Below are positions 1-7,259 of a stretch of 64,000 nucleotides of DNA, in pieces. Each line of letters opens with the position of its first letter. Within the stretch, counting starts at the first letter, position 1. Under the pieces are notes generated by a model that ran no database searches, had not been told where the DNA came from, and saw only the letters and a program-made list of their open reading frames with translations. This DNA comes from Flavobacterium sp. SM15 (lineage in GTDB: Bacteria > Bacteroidota > Bacteroidia > Flavobacteriales > Flavobacteriaceae), in assembly GCF_022012335.1 (NCBI RefSeq), contig NZ_JAKLTO010000006.1, positions 1-64,000 of the forward strand, read 5' to 3'. The translations under genes were made by a program, and so were the position numbers.

Positions 1-15
1 TCAGTCAAAATGGCG

Positions 16-175
16 CCTAACGTCCCGCCGGCTTTATGAAGTTGGGGACTTTTGTTACTGATGTTAGCAAATATACCGAAAAGGTTTGAAAGAAATATTG
101 AAAAAAGAAAAAGACTTTTAAAGTCTGACCATTCCATTATCACTCAGCCCCCAATTTCATGAAACCGCTGTTAGC
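16..175 (-). repeat. att20, attC-like site (family 1)
   Basis: Inner arms TTTATGAAGTTGGGG and CCCCAATTTCATGAA pair across a spacer. The outer arms end in CTAAC and GTTAG. The promoter-like box CAAATATA (68-75) reads TATATTTG on the minus strand, toward the partial cassette at 1-20. Boundary at 20/21. Confidence 0.85.
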
Positions 176-183
176 AGTAGTTG

Positions 184-729
184 TTATTTAGGAAATTCTT
201 CACCATTTTTTATCCAATCATCAACTTTCTTTCTTTTTTCTATTGGGTTTTGATTTTCAATGCCATATTTAATTATATCGAAATAATGAAAGAATTTTGG
301 ATATTTTGCTCTTTTTGCAATTATAAAATTTGGGAAAATTCCTCTGTAAGTATTATACTCTCTCACTGAGTGATTGTAATTGCTAATACTTAAATTTAAT
401 GCTTCACTAAACTCATTAGAAATTTTTTGAGACATCAAGTTTTCGTTAATTTTATACTCAAAATATTCAAATTCTCTTGAAAATTTTATTTTGTTTGATT
501 TTTGAGAACTTTTAAGAAAATAGAGTAAACTGTCACTTTTAATATTCTTTTCAAATAAACTTTTATTTCGTTGATTTATAATTCCAATATATTTATCCCA
601 GTTATTTTCAACGTTTTTACTTGAACTTTCTAAATGCGAAATAACGCTACTTTTATAAAGGCTGAACCCAATTAGGCAAATTATTATGAATAATAATATT
701 GTTACTAAACAACCTTTTAATATTCTCAT
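184..729 (-). CDS. LemA-like membrane-anchored protein (cassette C20)
   Basis: This 181-residue protein has one N-terminal membrane segment (about residues 8-25). A mostly helical region follows that resembles the LemA family: an N-E-F-S-E-A-L stretch, then SNYNHSVREYNTYRGIFPN, which matches the LemA pattern of YN..V..YN....FP. LemA proteins have an extracellular N-terminal tip and a cytoplasmic or periplasmic helical bundle; their role is unclear. The protein is shorter and more diverged than chromosomal LemA. The stop codon lies 9 bases from the GTTAGC edge of its own att site, as in compact gene cassettes. The nearest promoter candidate is the box in att19. Confidence 0.6.
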   Translation of the reverse strand: MRILKGCLVTILLFIIICLIGFSLYKSSVISHLESSSKNVENNWDKYIGIINQRNKSLFEKNIKSDSLLYFLKSSQKSNKIKFSREFEYFEYKINENLMSQKISNEFSEALNLSISNYNHSVREYNTYRGIFPNFIIAKRAKYPKFFHYFDIIKYGIENQNPIEKRKKVDDWIKNGEEFPK

Positions 730-781
730 ACTTTGGAATTGATGTTATTTGAATTACATTTTCGTTTTGGACACAATTACT

Positions 782-915
782 GCTAACGTCCCGCCGGCTT
801 TAAGAAGTTGGGGATTTTTGCTCCCAAATCATTCCATTTTAGGACTGAAGTCAAATATACAAAAAGCTCGTTCCATTAAACACCCAAACCCCAATTTCTT
901 AAAACCGCTGTTGGC
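782..915 (-). repeat. att19, attC-like site (family 1, divergent)
   Basis: The arms are TTTAAGAAGTTGGGG and CCCCAATTTCTTAAAA. The change ATG to AAG in one arm is compensated in the other. The centre is shortened and largely unlike the other copies, yet CAAATATA (852-859) is retained, which argues it is selected. Boundary at 786/787. The terminal bases are GTTGGC, matching the GCCAAC at the other end of C19. Confidence 0.85.
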
Positions 916-923
916 AGTAGTTT

Positions 924-1760
924 TTATTCTGCAATTTTTTTAAGTAATTTAGCTGTTTTAGGTTCAATTTCTCCGTTGTATTTTAAATTAGATACTTTTT
1001 TATTAGACAGCATTTGGTAAAAAATACAGGCATTTAAAAAAGCACCATACTTATTCGGATGGCTATCGTCTTCGTAAAGTTCAATTTCAGGATATTTTGT
1101 CCGTACTTCATAAAATTTATTTCCGTTATCCGATTTTATGAGGTCATTTTCTTTGGCAACCAAATCATAAGCCTCATTAATTATCTTAACCTCTTGTTCT
1201 AAACTTTCAAGAACAGGTGAGCAACATTTGTCCTTTTTTATTGATTTGTCAATTTGACTTGCTGGATAGCAATATTGTTTGGGATATTCGTTTTTTAATG
1301 GCCAAGTATTGAAAAGTATAAATCTACAGTTGGGATTAGAAACCAATTTCTTAATATCTGAAATTGCCTTATTCGTTTTTAGTTCACGATTTTCGGTGAT
1401 TAAAACACTTATAGTTCCAGTTTGTAAAATGACAATATCCCATTGTTTCTCAGCAATCTTGATTTCTGTTTCTGTTTTTTCTCCCTCTTCTTTTTTTCTT
1501 GTGCTAATTCCATTTTCTGTTCTTGATGTTATTATGTCAGATAAATGACCAGTTAATGACATTCCAGGAAACGTGCTTTGTTCAATTTTTATATTTGGAT
1601 CTGTTTCATTAAGCATTTTTTGGACTGTCTGCGGCATATCGTAGAAATATGTCAAGCTATTTCCAATAAATAACACATTTATTTTTTCCGCTGTATCTTT
1701 TTGTTGCGAATTACAGCTAATGATTTGTAGTGTTATTAAAATTAGTAGAATGTTTTTCAT
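924..1760 (-). CDS. SGNH/GDSL-type hydrolase lipoprotein (cassette C19)
   Basis: This 278-residue protein begins with a lipoprotein signal peptide (lipobox ending at Cys16, ...QIISC), so it is probably anchored in a membrane facing the periplasm or surface. Residues 28-40 read VLFIGNSLTYFYD, the GNSLT block of the SGNH superfamily (catalytic Ser). Near the C-terminus, EDDSHPNKYGAFLNA supplies the Asp-x-x-His pair. It most resembles the DUF4886-type SGNH hydrolases, which act on ester bonds in glycans or lipids; the substrate is unknown. It fills its cassette, with the stop 9 bases from GTTGGC of att19. Confidence 0.72.
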   Translation of the reverse strand: MKNILLILITLQIISCNSQQKDTAEKINVLFIGNSLTYFYDMPQTVQKMLNETDPNIKIEQSTFPGMSLTGHLSDIITSRTENGISTRKKEEGEKTETEIKIAEKQWDIVILQTGTISVLITENRELKTNKAISDIKKLVSNPNCRFILFNTWPLKNEYPKQYCYPASQIDKSIKKDKCCSPVLESLEQEVKIINEAYDLVAKENDLIKSDNGNKFYEVRTKYPEIELYEDDSHPNKYGAFLNACIFYQMLSNKKVSNLKYNGEIEPKTAKLLKKIAE

Positions 1761-1785
1761 AAATCACGATTTTTCTCAAATTACT

Positions 1786-1949
1786 GCCAACGTCCCGCCG
1801 GCTTTATGAAGTGGCGGATTTTTTATTACTGTTGCCAACAAATATACCGAAAAGTTGAAAGAAAAAAGTGCAGTTTAATACAGAAAGTGCAAACACTAAC
1901 CATTCCAAAAAATCACCAAGCCCCGCCATTTCATAAAACCGCTGTTAAC
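1786..1949 (-). repeat. att18, attC-like site (family 1)
   Basis: Arms TTTATGAAGTGGCGG and CCGCCATTTCATAAAA. CAAATATA at 1839-1846. Outer sequences are GCCAAC and GTTAAC; they differ because each belongs to a different cassette, as expected for integrated cassettes. Boundary at 1790/1791. Confidence 0.87.
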
Positions 1950-1964
1950 TGCCGTTTTTGTTAA

Positions 1965-2327
1965 TTATAAATGAACTAGATTAAAATACAATGTTCTTTT
2001 ATTCAGATCAATTTTGATTTCTTCAGGTTCAGATTCGTTTGAACGATTTATATAATCAGCACTTTGATCACTTTTTTTCCAATTTGAATTGACTTTAGCC
2101 AAAGAATCGGTTTGCTTGATGATATAATTAAAGTTTTCCTTATCAAATTGTAGAACCACATTAATTTCAAAATCTGGACCTCCTAAATCCTTAGTTTCAT
2201 TTTTTACGATATCATATTTCTCAGGTAGATTTACCCCTGAATTTTTAGAAACTAAATCAATTCTTGCTTTTCCGCAATTTGAAAAAACTAAAAATATTAT
2301 AGACAAAAAGTAAATTGATTTTCGCAT
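1965..2327 (-). CDS. Small lipoprotein of unknown function (cassette C18)
   Basis: This 120-residue protein starts with a hydrophobic signal (residues 4-17) ending in FSNC, a lipobox with Cys18, so it is probably a periplasmic or surface lipoprotein. The mature part is polar and has no motif I recognise. The only neighbours are the two att sites, so function cannot be inferred from context. The ATG lies 28 bases inside the boundary, and the promoter candidate is the box in att17 (2408-2415). Confidence 0.65.
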   Translation of the reverse strand: MRKSIYFLSIIFLVFSNCGKARIDLVSKNSGVNLPEKYDIVKNETKDLGGPDFEINVVLQFDKENFNYIIKQTDSLAKVNSNWKKSDQSADYINRSNESEPEEIKIDLNKRTLYFNLVHL

Positions 2328-2355
2328 TACTACGTTTTTTTTGGGTAAAATGGCA

Positions 2356-2517
2356 GTTAACGTCCCGCCGGCTTCATGAAGTTGCGGAATTTTATTACTG
2401 TTGCTTACAAATATATTGAAAAGATTAGAAGAGAAACTTATTTCGAAGAAAGAAAACTATTCACTGACCATTACCGATTAAAACTGAACAAAGCAATTTC
2501 ATGAAACCGCTGTTATA
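2356..2517 (-). repeat. att17, attC-like site (family 1)
   Basis: Arms TTCATGAAGTTGCGG and GCAATTTCATGAA. CAAATATA at 2408-2415. By eye the site is identical, base for base, to att8 (9117-9269) over about 150 bases, although the flanking cassettes are unrelated. Boundary at 2360/2361. Confidence 0.87.
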
Positions 2518-2853
2518 TGTTGTTGCGACGACACAAAGTTGCTAACCCAAAGTAGCCACAATTTTTTCACGCAAAGTTTTGCAAAGATTTTCGATTCCAA
2601 TTTTCCGTAAAGTTTGGTAATTATTTTAGGTTCTGATTGTAAGAATTATTCAAGTTTAGTTTGTAAAATTTCGCAATGTTTTATTTAGTTTTTAGATAAA
2701 GAATTTCGACAAAATTTGGAATAACTTTTTAAGATTTTGAATAATAAATTTTAGAAAAGCTAGGAATATTTTTCACACAGAATTGATAATAAAAAAGCGG
2801 ACGAATCAATTGCAAAATGCTCGCGTATATTGCGCCGGCGCAATAACTTATAA
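2361..2853 (-). mobile_element. Non-coding cassette C17
   Basis: No credible ORF in the roughly 330 bases between att17 and att16. The content is a diverged copy of cassette C12. Both share CACGCAAAGTTTTGCAAAG, AGATAAAGAATTTCGACAAA, TTTTTCACACAGAATTG and an 18-base palindrome around TGCGCCGGCGCA (2828-2845), close to the cassette start. CAAAG occurs four times. The sequence could encode a small RNA or act as a regulatory spacer; nothing in it shows which. Confidence 0.75.
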
Positions 2854-3010
2854 CGTCCCGCCGGCTTTATGCTGTGGCGGATTTTTTATTACTGACGTTT
2901 ACAAATATACCGAAAAGTGGAAAGAAAAAACTTCTTTTTAAAGAAGAAATGCAAGCACTGACCAATCCAAAAAATCCCAAGCCCCGCCATAGCATAAAAC
3001 CGCTGTTAGC
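2849..3010 (-). repeat. att16, attC-like site (family 1)
   Basis: Arms TTTATGCTGTGGCGG and CCGCCATAGCATAAAA. GAAG/TTTC of the usual copies is replaced by GCTG/TAGC on both sides, a clear compensatory change. CAAATATA at 2902-2909. Boundary at 2853/2854. Confidence 0.87.
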
Positions 3011-3018
3011 AGAAGTTG

Positions 3019-3516
3019 TTACTGTAAGATATATAAACTTCTTACATGATTAAAATTTATGGCCTTACAATTTTTACTAATTAAATATCCATAAAGTTCT
3101 AAATCTACAGTAATTGCAATAATTCCCCCATTACAAAGGTTTGCAATTGAACTGTCAGATAGCCCAAATTTTAAATATGCATTATTATTAGTAAGCGTTA
3201 TAGATTTTTCATAAACTTCTGGGATATTTATACAAACATCTTTGAGTAAACTTAATCCAAGTTTTTCTCTATTATAAGTATAAGATTCTAGAAGATTACT
3301 TGCCTCAGTAACTACATTTGGGGTTATAAATATTTGACTACCACTTAAAACTTTAATAAGCGCATCATAATCTTCTTCTGTGAAAATCTGAGTTCTTTTA
3401 AAAAGTCCTATATGTTTTTTGTCTATACTACCAATTACTAAAAGTAAAAATACATTACAATCTAACGTTATGGGTTTATTTCTAAGTTCTGAAATTAAAC
3501 GATCAAATTGTTTCAT
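3019..3516 (-). CDS. PIN-domain-like protein, putative toxin (cassette C16)
   Basis: This 165-residue protein has a PIN-like layout of acidic residues: ITLDCNVFLLL (Asp near residue 19), FITPNVVTEASNLL (Glu), GLSDSSIANL (Asp) and AITVDLELYGYL (Asp). The region before the last Asp (NGGIIAITVD) resembles the late strand of PIN nucleases. PIN proteins are Mg-dependent RNases, often toxins of type II modules. Its ATG overlaps the stop of the upstream 85-residue gene by 4 bases, so the two are translationally coupled within one cassette. No membrane segment. Assignment rests on motif pattern only. Confidence 0.55.
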   Translation of the reverse strand: MKQFDRLISELRNKPITLDCNVFLLLVIGSIDKKHIGLFKRTQIFTEEDYDALIKVLSGSQIFITPNVVTEASNLLESYTYNREKLGLSLLKDVCINIPEVYEKSITLTNNNAYLKFGLSDSSIANLCNGGIIAITVDLELYGYLISKNCKAINFNHVRSLYILQ

Positions 3517-3770
3517 CTCATATCTCTAATCTTCATAGATCTAACTTCTCCTGTTTTTGAGTCTATCTTAAATATTTTGAACTTTCTTGTTCTTGTAGCA
3601 AGCCAAATATTATTAGTTTCAGGGACGTCACTGCTTTCATAACTCAAAGTGATATTCCAATAAAGATTATCATCTGTAACTTCGATTTCTTCTAATTGAA
3701 TTTTATCGGCATCTGGGAAAAAACCTTTTAAGTATTTTGCTGCAGTATCTGCAAGTTCAGTTATAGTCAT
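3513..3770 (-). CDS. Small partner protein of the PIN-domain gene (cassette C16)
   Basis: This 85-residue protein has a helical start (TITELADTAAKYLKGFFPDA), then beta-rich sequence (YWNITLSYES..., RTRKFKIFKIDSKTGEV). I do not recognise the family. Its position upstream of and overlapping the PIN-like gene (ATGA) fits an antitoxin or accessory subunit, but it shows no obvious DNA-binding fold. A structural protein with an unrelated role is equally possible. It starts 58 bases inside the cassette boundary. Confidence 0.6.
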   Translation of the reverse strand: MTITELADTAAKYLKGFFPDADKIQLEEIEVTDDNLYWNITLSYESSDVPETNNIWLATRTRKFKIFKIDSKTGEVRSMKIRDMR

Positions 3771-3822
3771 AATTATTTATTTAGTTAAAATACAAATTTA
3801 CGTTTCTTTTTTTACAATTTCT

Positions 3823-3985
3823 GCTAACGTCCCGCCGGCTTCATGAAGTGGCGGAATTTTATTACTGTTGCAGACAAATATACCGAAAAGATTAAAAGAG
3901 AAAACTTATTTTGGAGAAAGAAATGCAAACACTTACCATTACCGATTAAAACTGAACTAAGCCATTTCATGAAACCGCTGTTAGC
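3823..3985 (-). repeat. att15, attC-like site (family 1)
   Basis: Arms TTCATGAAGTGGCGG and AGCCATTTCATGAA. CAAATATA at 3875-3882. Boundary at 3827/3828. Belongs to the subgroup with ...GATTAAAAGAGAAAACTT in the centre, together with att17, att12, att8 and att6. Confidence 0.87.
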
Positions 3986-4454
3986 AGCTGCCTTTTATTT
4001 CTTTCGTTACTACTTTTACCTTAAACTTTGAAGTTATTTATTTGAGCAAAGAATGTTTTAATTGAGCCCTAGATTTGTTTAATTACGACTTTGATTATTT
4101 TCTTTTGACCCTTTTTTTGTTGCTTTAGGTCAAGACTTTGTTGGTTTGAGCCAAAGATTTATTTTGTCGAGCCAAAGCCTTGTTCGGTTGCGCCAACCCT
4201 TTGTTCGATTTAGACTGAGTTTTGTTTAGTTACCTTTTTTTAGAATTAGATTTTAGAAATTGCTTTGTATTGAGCTGAATTAGTGTCAAGAATTTTTTAA
4301 TTGCTTCTTATGTTATGATATTAGTAATTAATAAGTTTAGATTGACAATATTTTTTGCATTACTATGGATGTAGATGCCGTAATAATATGATTAGTAAAG
4401 TGCTAAAAAAAGTTACGATTTTTTTTAGTTTCGTTGGCGTAAGGTTGCTGCTAA
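3828..4454 (-). mobile_element. Non-coding cassette C15
   Basis: About 460 bases between att15 and att14 lack a plausible ORF on either strand. The middle (about 4040-4220) is a loose tandem of GAGCCAAAG, TTTGTT and GCGCCAACCCTTTG-like words spaced roughly 20-25 bases apart. It recalls the CAAAG-rich content of the other non-coding cassettes. The ends show the cassette signature: GCTGC(T/C) at both boundaries, with T versus G at position 10. Confidence 0.7.
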
Positions 4455-4609
4455 CGTCCCGCCGGCTTTATAAAGTGGCGGACTTTGTTACTGATGTTTA
4501 CAAATATAACCGAAAAGTTTAAAGAGAAAAAGTAAATAGGAGCAAAGACTTTAAAGCCTGATCGTTCCATTAATCACTGGCTCCGCCATTTTATAAAACC
4601 GCTGTTAGC
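4450..4609 (-). repeat. att14, attC-like site (family 1)
   Basis: Arms TTTATAAAGTGGCGG and CCGCCATTTTATAAAA; the TATAAA variant appears in both arms. CAAATATA at 4501-4508. Boundary at 4454/4455. Confidence 0.87.
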
Positions 4610-4617
4610 AGCTGTAT

Positions 4618-5118
4618 TTATTCTTCAATTTTTTTTAAGAAGTATTTTTTCTTGTAATACTTTCTTTTATCGGAATATGTTTTCGCTTTTTTAACAAGCT
4701 TATTGGTTTGAATATGATATGCTAATAATTTACCTTTTGAAATTTTGTATTTTAAATGATATTCTAATTCATTCTCTTTTTTTAATTCATAAGAATGCGA
4801 ATTCATAACTTTTTCAAAATCTACAATAGTATCTTTCCCGACAATTTTTATTGCGTCTTCGTCAGTTTCACCTTTTAATTTGTTAAAGCGTAAATAGAGT
4901 TTGTTGCTTTTGATTGTATACTTTCCTTCAAGTTCAGTATATTGTAAATCACCTGATTGTTCATAGTGAAATGTATTGTCAGTGTTTAATTTAATTTCTG
5001 TTATAAAGAATCCTAATTGCGCAAAGTTTGAACGATATTTTCCAATTACACTTTTGTTTACATTACAAGAAGTGAGTAATGTTAAAAAAAATAAAGATAA
5101 AGTAATTCTGATTTTCAT
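4618..5118 (-). CDS. Lipoprotein of unknown function (cassette C14)
   Basis: This 166-residue protein begins MKIRITLSLFFLTLLTSC, a signal peptide with lipobox Cys18. Next comes the N-V-N-K-S-V-I-G-K-Y-R-S stretch typical of Bacteroidota lipoproteins with a lipocalin-like or META-like beta barrel (IGKYRSNF..., NTDNTFHYEQSG..., LEGKYTIKSNKLYLRF). The C-terminus is very basic (KRKYYKKKYFLKK). It is likely exported to the periplasm or outer membrane. No function can be assigned. The stop lies 8 bases from GTTAGC of att14. Confidence 0.65.
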   Translation of the reverse strand: MKIRITLSLFFLTLLTSCNVNKSVIGKYRSNFAQLGFFITEIKLNTDNTFHYEQSGDLQYTELEGKYTIKSNKLYLRFNKLKGETDEDAIKIVGKDTIVDFEKVMNSHSYELKKENELEYHLKYKISKGKLLAYHIQTNKLVKKAKTYSDKRKYYKKKYFLKKIEE

Positions 5119-5145
5119 TTAGGATTTCGTTTTTCCAATATAGCT

Positions 5146-5274
5146 GCTAACGGTTTGCGGCTTGGCGAAGGTGGCGATTTAACCACAAATGTTCATACGA
5201 AGCACACACTTCAAATTTACGAAAAACTGTCATACGAAGCACTGAACCGCCACTTTTGCCAAACCGCTGTTAGT
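5146..5274 (-). repeat. att13, attC-like site (family 3)
   Basis: A different sequence with the same architecture. Spacer GGTTT, then GCGG paired with CCGC, then the inner stem CTTGGCGAAGGTGGCG with CGCCACTTTTGCCAA. The box CAAATTTA (5212-5219) reads TAAATTTG on the minus strand, still matching TAnnTTTG though the surroundings are unrelated to family 1. Two copies of CATACGAAGCAC flank the centre. Boundary at 5150/5151. Confidence 0.83.
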
Positions 5275-5300
5275 GGCTGGGCTTCTTTGTTTTCCGTCTG

Positions 5301-5507
5301 TCAGCAACATTTTTTGTCCTGCTGAATTGGTGGACAAGCAACACTTCCGTAGCTACAATAAACACAGCAGTCGCCTTGTTTTGGTTTTAGAACTTGTTTG
5401 CATTTTTCACATTCGTAAAAATATTGGCAAGCGTCTGTCGGCATTGTTTCTTCTTTCTTATGTCCGCAGTTGGGGCAAGTTATTGTTGATTGTAATTTGA
5501 TTTCCAT
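5301..5507 (-). CDS. GDCCVxC-type cysteine-rich metal-binding protein (cassette C13)
   Basis: This 68-residue protein has a zinc-ribbon-like start (CPNCGHKK...CQYFYECEKCKQVL), the signature GDCCVYCSYGS at about residues 45-55, and a terminal KKCC. Proteins with this GDCCVxC block accompany mercury transport genes in Bacteroidota and Proteobacteria, some as selenoproteins; here both key positions are Cys. It starts one base after the MerTP gene ends, so the three genes form one operon inside a single cassette. It is probably a cytoplasmic thiol-rich Hg-binding protein. Confidence 0.75.
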   Translation of the reverse strand: MEIKLQSTITCPNCGHKKEETMPTDACQYFYECEKCKQVLKPKQGDCCVYCSYGSVACPPIQQDKKCC

Positions 5508-5508
5508 T

Positions 5509-6108
5509 TTAATTTTCTTTTTTGTCGGTTACAGAATATCCTGTTGAGTTTATTGCTTTTTCGATTTCAGAAATATTTGTTTTTGAGTTGTCAAATTCTA
5601 TGATTGCATTTCCATTTTCATATGAAGCGTTTGAACTTATTATTCCTGTCAATTTATTTACTTCGTGATTTACGTGTTCTTCGCAACTCGCACAAGTCAT
5701 TCCGCTAATCGTAAATTTTACTTTTTGAATATTGGATTTGTCCACTACTTTGATTTGCTTTTCTTTCTTTGGGTAGAAAATGCTTGAATAGTATGGAAAG
5801 GCAAGCATAACGATTGCAAATGCTGTTACAATTCCTAAAAACATTTTTGACTGAATGAATTTTGGTTTTTCTTCTGTCTCACAGTTGCAGTCAATTTGCT
5901 TTTTAGGTTTCAACTTTTGATACCAAGCAAAACCAAGAACCAAAATTGTCAAACCGATAAAATACGGTCTGAAAGGTTCGAGCCAAGAAAAAGTAGAAGC
6001 AAGTCCGCTTGTTCCTGCTACTAAAGCCAAGACTGGAGTAATACAACACAATGAAGCTGCAATTGCTGTTAAAAGTCCTGCTCCGATTAGTTTTTTGTCT
6101 GTTTTCAT
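5509..6108 (-). CDS. merTP: Mercuric transport protein MerTP (cassette C13)
   Basis: This 199-residue fusion has an N-terminal MerT-like part: membrane segments at about 7-30, 48-64 and 88-106, with CC in SLCCITPVLAL and a cytoplasmic Cys pair in DCNCE. A MerP-like heavy-metal-associated domain follows (about residues 130-199) with the metal-binding motif GMTCASCEEHV. Such MerTP proteins import Hg(II) for detoxification. No mercuric reductase lies in the cassette; it may be elsewhere. The start overlaps the ArsR-type regulator stop by 4 bases (ATGA). Confidence 0.85.
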   Translation of the reverse strand: MKTDKKLIGAGLLTAIAASLCCITPVLALVAGTSGLASTFSWLEPFRPYFIGLTILVLGFAWYQKLKPKKQIDCNCETEEKPKFIQSKMFLGIVTAFAIVMLAFPYYSSIFYPKKEKQIKVVDKSNIQKVKFTISGMTCASCEEHVNHEVNKLTGIISSNASYENGNAIIEFDNSKTNISEIEKAINSTGYSVTDKKEN

Positions 6109-6479
6109 AATGTTTCTAAAATTTTGTTTTCGTCAAGTATTTTAAAAAACGGTTTCAGCATTTTTTCATACTCTTTTGTCAATGAGTAAAAAATGGTTTG
6201 TGCTTCTCGTTCGGTTTCAATTAGTTTTCGGTCTTTGAGTTTTCGCAAGTGTTGTGAAATTGCCGAAATTGTCATACCAAGAATGTCGCTCATATCACAA
6301 ACACAGAGTCGTTTTTCTTCATATAATAGAAAGAGAATTTTCAGTCTTACGTTGTTTCCCGCTAATTCAAGTCCGTTCGATAAATAGTCAAACGAGCCGT
6401 TGAGTTCTGAAACTCGGTTTTTACAGCGATTTATTTGTTTAATGTCCGCTTGTTGTCGTATGCAAGAATTGTTGTCCAT
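6105..6479 (-). CDS. ArsR/SmtB-family metal-responsive repressor (cassette C13)
   Basis: This 124-residue winged-helix regulator carries NVRLKILFLLYEEKRLCVCDMSDILGMTISAISQHLRKLKDRKLIETER. The RLCVCDM stretch is the classic metal-sensing box in helix 3. The recognition helix is SAISQHLRKL. An extra Cys is near the N-terminus (NNSCIRQ). I chose the ATG at 6479 over an upstream in-frame start because the TAnnTTTG box lies just 4 bases before it, which suggests a leaderless or near-leaderless transcript. It probably represses its own operon and is released by Hg(II) or a similar thiophilic metal. Confidence 0.82.
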   Translation of the reverse strand: MDNNSCIRQQADIKQINRCKNRVSELNGSFDYLSNGLELAGNNVRLKILFLLYEEKRLCVCDMSDILGMTISAISQHLRKLKDRKLIETEREAQTIFYSLTKEYEKMLKPFFKILDENKILETL

Positions 6480-6483
6480 ATTG

Positions 6484-6513
6484 CAAAGATAGTTAATTTG
6501 TTTATTTAAGCAA
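6484..6513 (-). promoter_or_regulatory. Cassette-internal promoter of the mercury operon
   Basis: On the minus strand TTG (6511-6513), 19 bases, then TATCTTTG (6484-6491), matching the Bacteroidota -33/-7 consensus. ATTGC and GCAAT form an inverted repeat around it, a possible ArsR operator. The ATG follows after 4 bases. Confidence 0.7.
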
Positions 6514-6532
6514 TTACTAAAATACAAAATAT

Positions 6533-6561
6533 CAAAAAGAACCCGATTTGTCTGTCGGGTT
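6533..6561 (-). terminator. Rho-independent terminator at the entry of cassette C13
   Basis: On the minus strand AACCCGA, 8-base loop, TCGGGTT, then CTTTTT. It sits 25 bases inside the cassette boundary, upstream of the regulated promoter. It would stop transcripts arriving from the att12 promoter. Confidence 0.7.
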
Positions 6562-6580
6562 GTGTCGTCATAGCCTTGCC

Positions 6581-6743
6581 ACTAACGTCCCGCCGGCTTT
6601 ATGAAGTGGCGGAATTTTATTACTGTTGCAGACAAATATACCGAAAAGATTAGAAGAAAAAACTTATTTCGAAGAAAGAAAAATATTCACTTACCATTGC
6701 CGATTAAAACTAAACTTAGCCATTTCATGAAACCGCTGTTATA
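6581..6743 (-). repeat. att12, attC-like site (family 1)
   Basis: Arms TTTATGAAGTGGCGG and AGCCATTTCATGAA. CAAATATA at 6633-6640. Boundary at 6585/6586. Outer hexamers ACTAAC and GTTATA belong to cassettes C13 and C12 respectively. Confidence 0.87.
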
Positions 6744-7091
6744 CGTAGTTGCGACGACACAAAGTTTATAACCCAAAGTAACCACAATTTTTTCACGCAA
6801 AGTTTTGCAAAGATTTTCGATTCCAATTTTCCGTAAAGTTTGGCAACCATTTTAGATTTTAATTTGACTTTTATTTGAAGAACTATTTAAGTTTTGTTTG
6901 TAAAATTTCGCAAAGATTTATTTAGTTTTTTAGATAAAGAATTTCGACAAAGTTTGGAATAACATTTCAAAGAATTTGAATATTATATTTAGAAAACTTA
7001 GGAAAATTTTTCACACAGAATTGATAATAAAAAAGCAGGCAGAGCAATTGCAAAATGTGCGTGTATATTGCGCCGGCGCAATTACGGATAA
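6586..7091 (-). mobile_element. Non-coding cassette C12
   Basis: No ORF in the roughly 345 bases between att12 and att11. It is a diverged homologue of C17, with seven CAAAG words, including CACGCAAAGTTTTGCAAAG and CGACAAAGTTTGG. The 16-base palindrome ATTGCGCCGGCGCAAT (7067-7082) lies just inside the cassette start. Cassette ends read TTATcCGTA-A-TTGCG and TTATaCGTA-G-TTGCG on the coding strand. Confidence 0.75.
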
Positions 7092-7248
7092 CGTCCCGCC
7101 GGCTTTATGAAGTGGCGGAAATTTTGTTACTGATGTTTACAAATATACCGAAAAGGTTTGAAGGAAATATTGAAAAAATAAAAGACTTTTAGTTCCAGCT
7201 CGTTCCATTATTAACTGGCGCTAGCCATTTCATAAAACCGCTGTTAGC
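7087..7248 (-). repeat. att11, attC-like site (family 1)
   Basis: Arms TTTATGAAGTGGCGG and AGCCATTTCATAAAA. CAAATATA at 7140-7147. Boundary at 7091/7092. Confidence 0.87.
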
Positions 7249-7259
7249 AGCTGCCAATC

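Noticed and set aside
5273..5500. Plus-strand ORF opposite the GDCCVxC gene
   Set aside because: It is the shadow of the minus-strand gene, whose Cys motifs are clearly coding.
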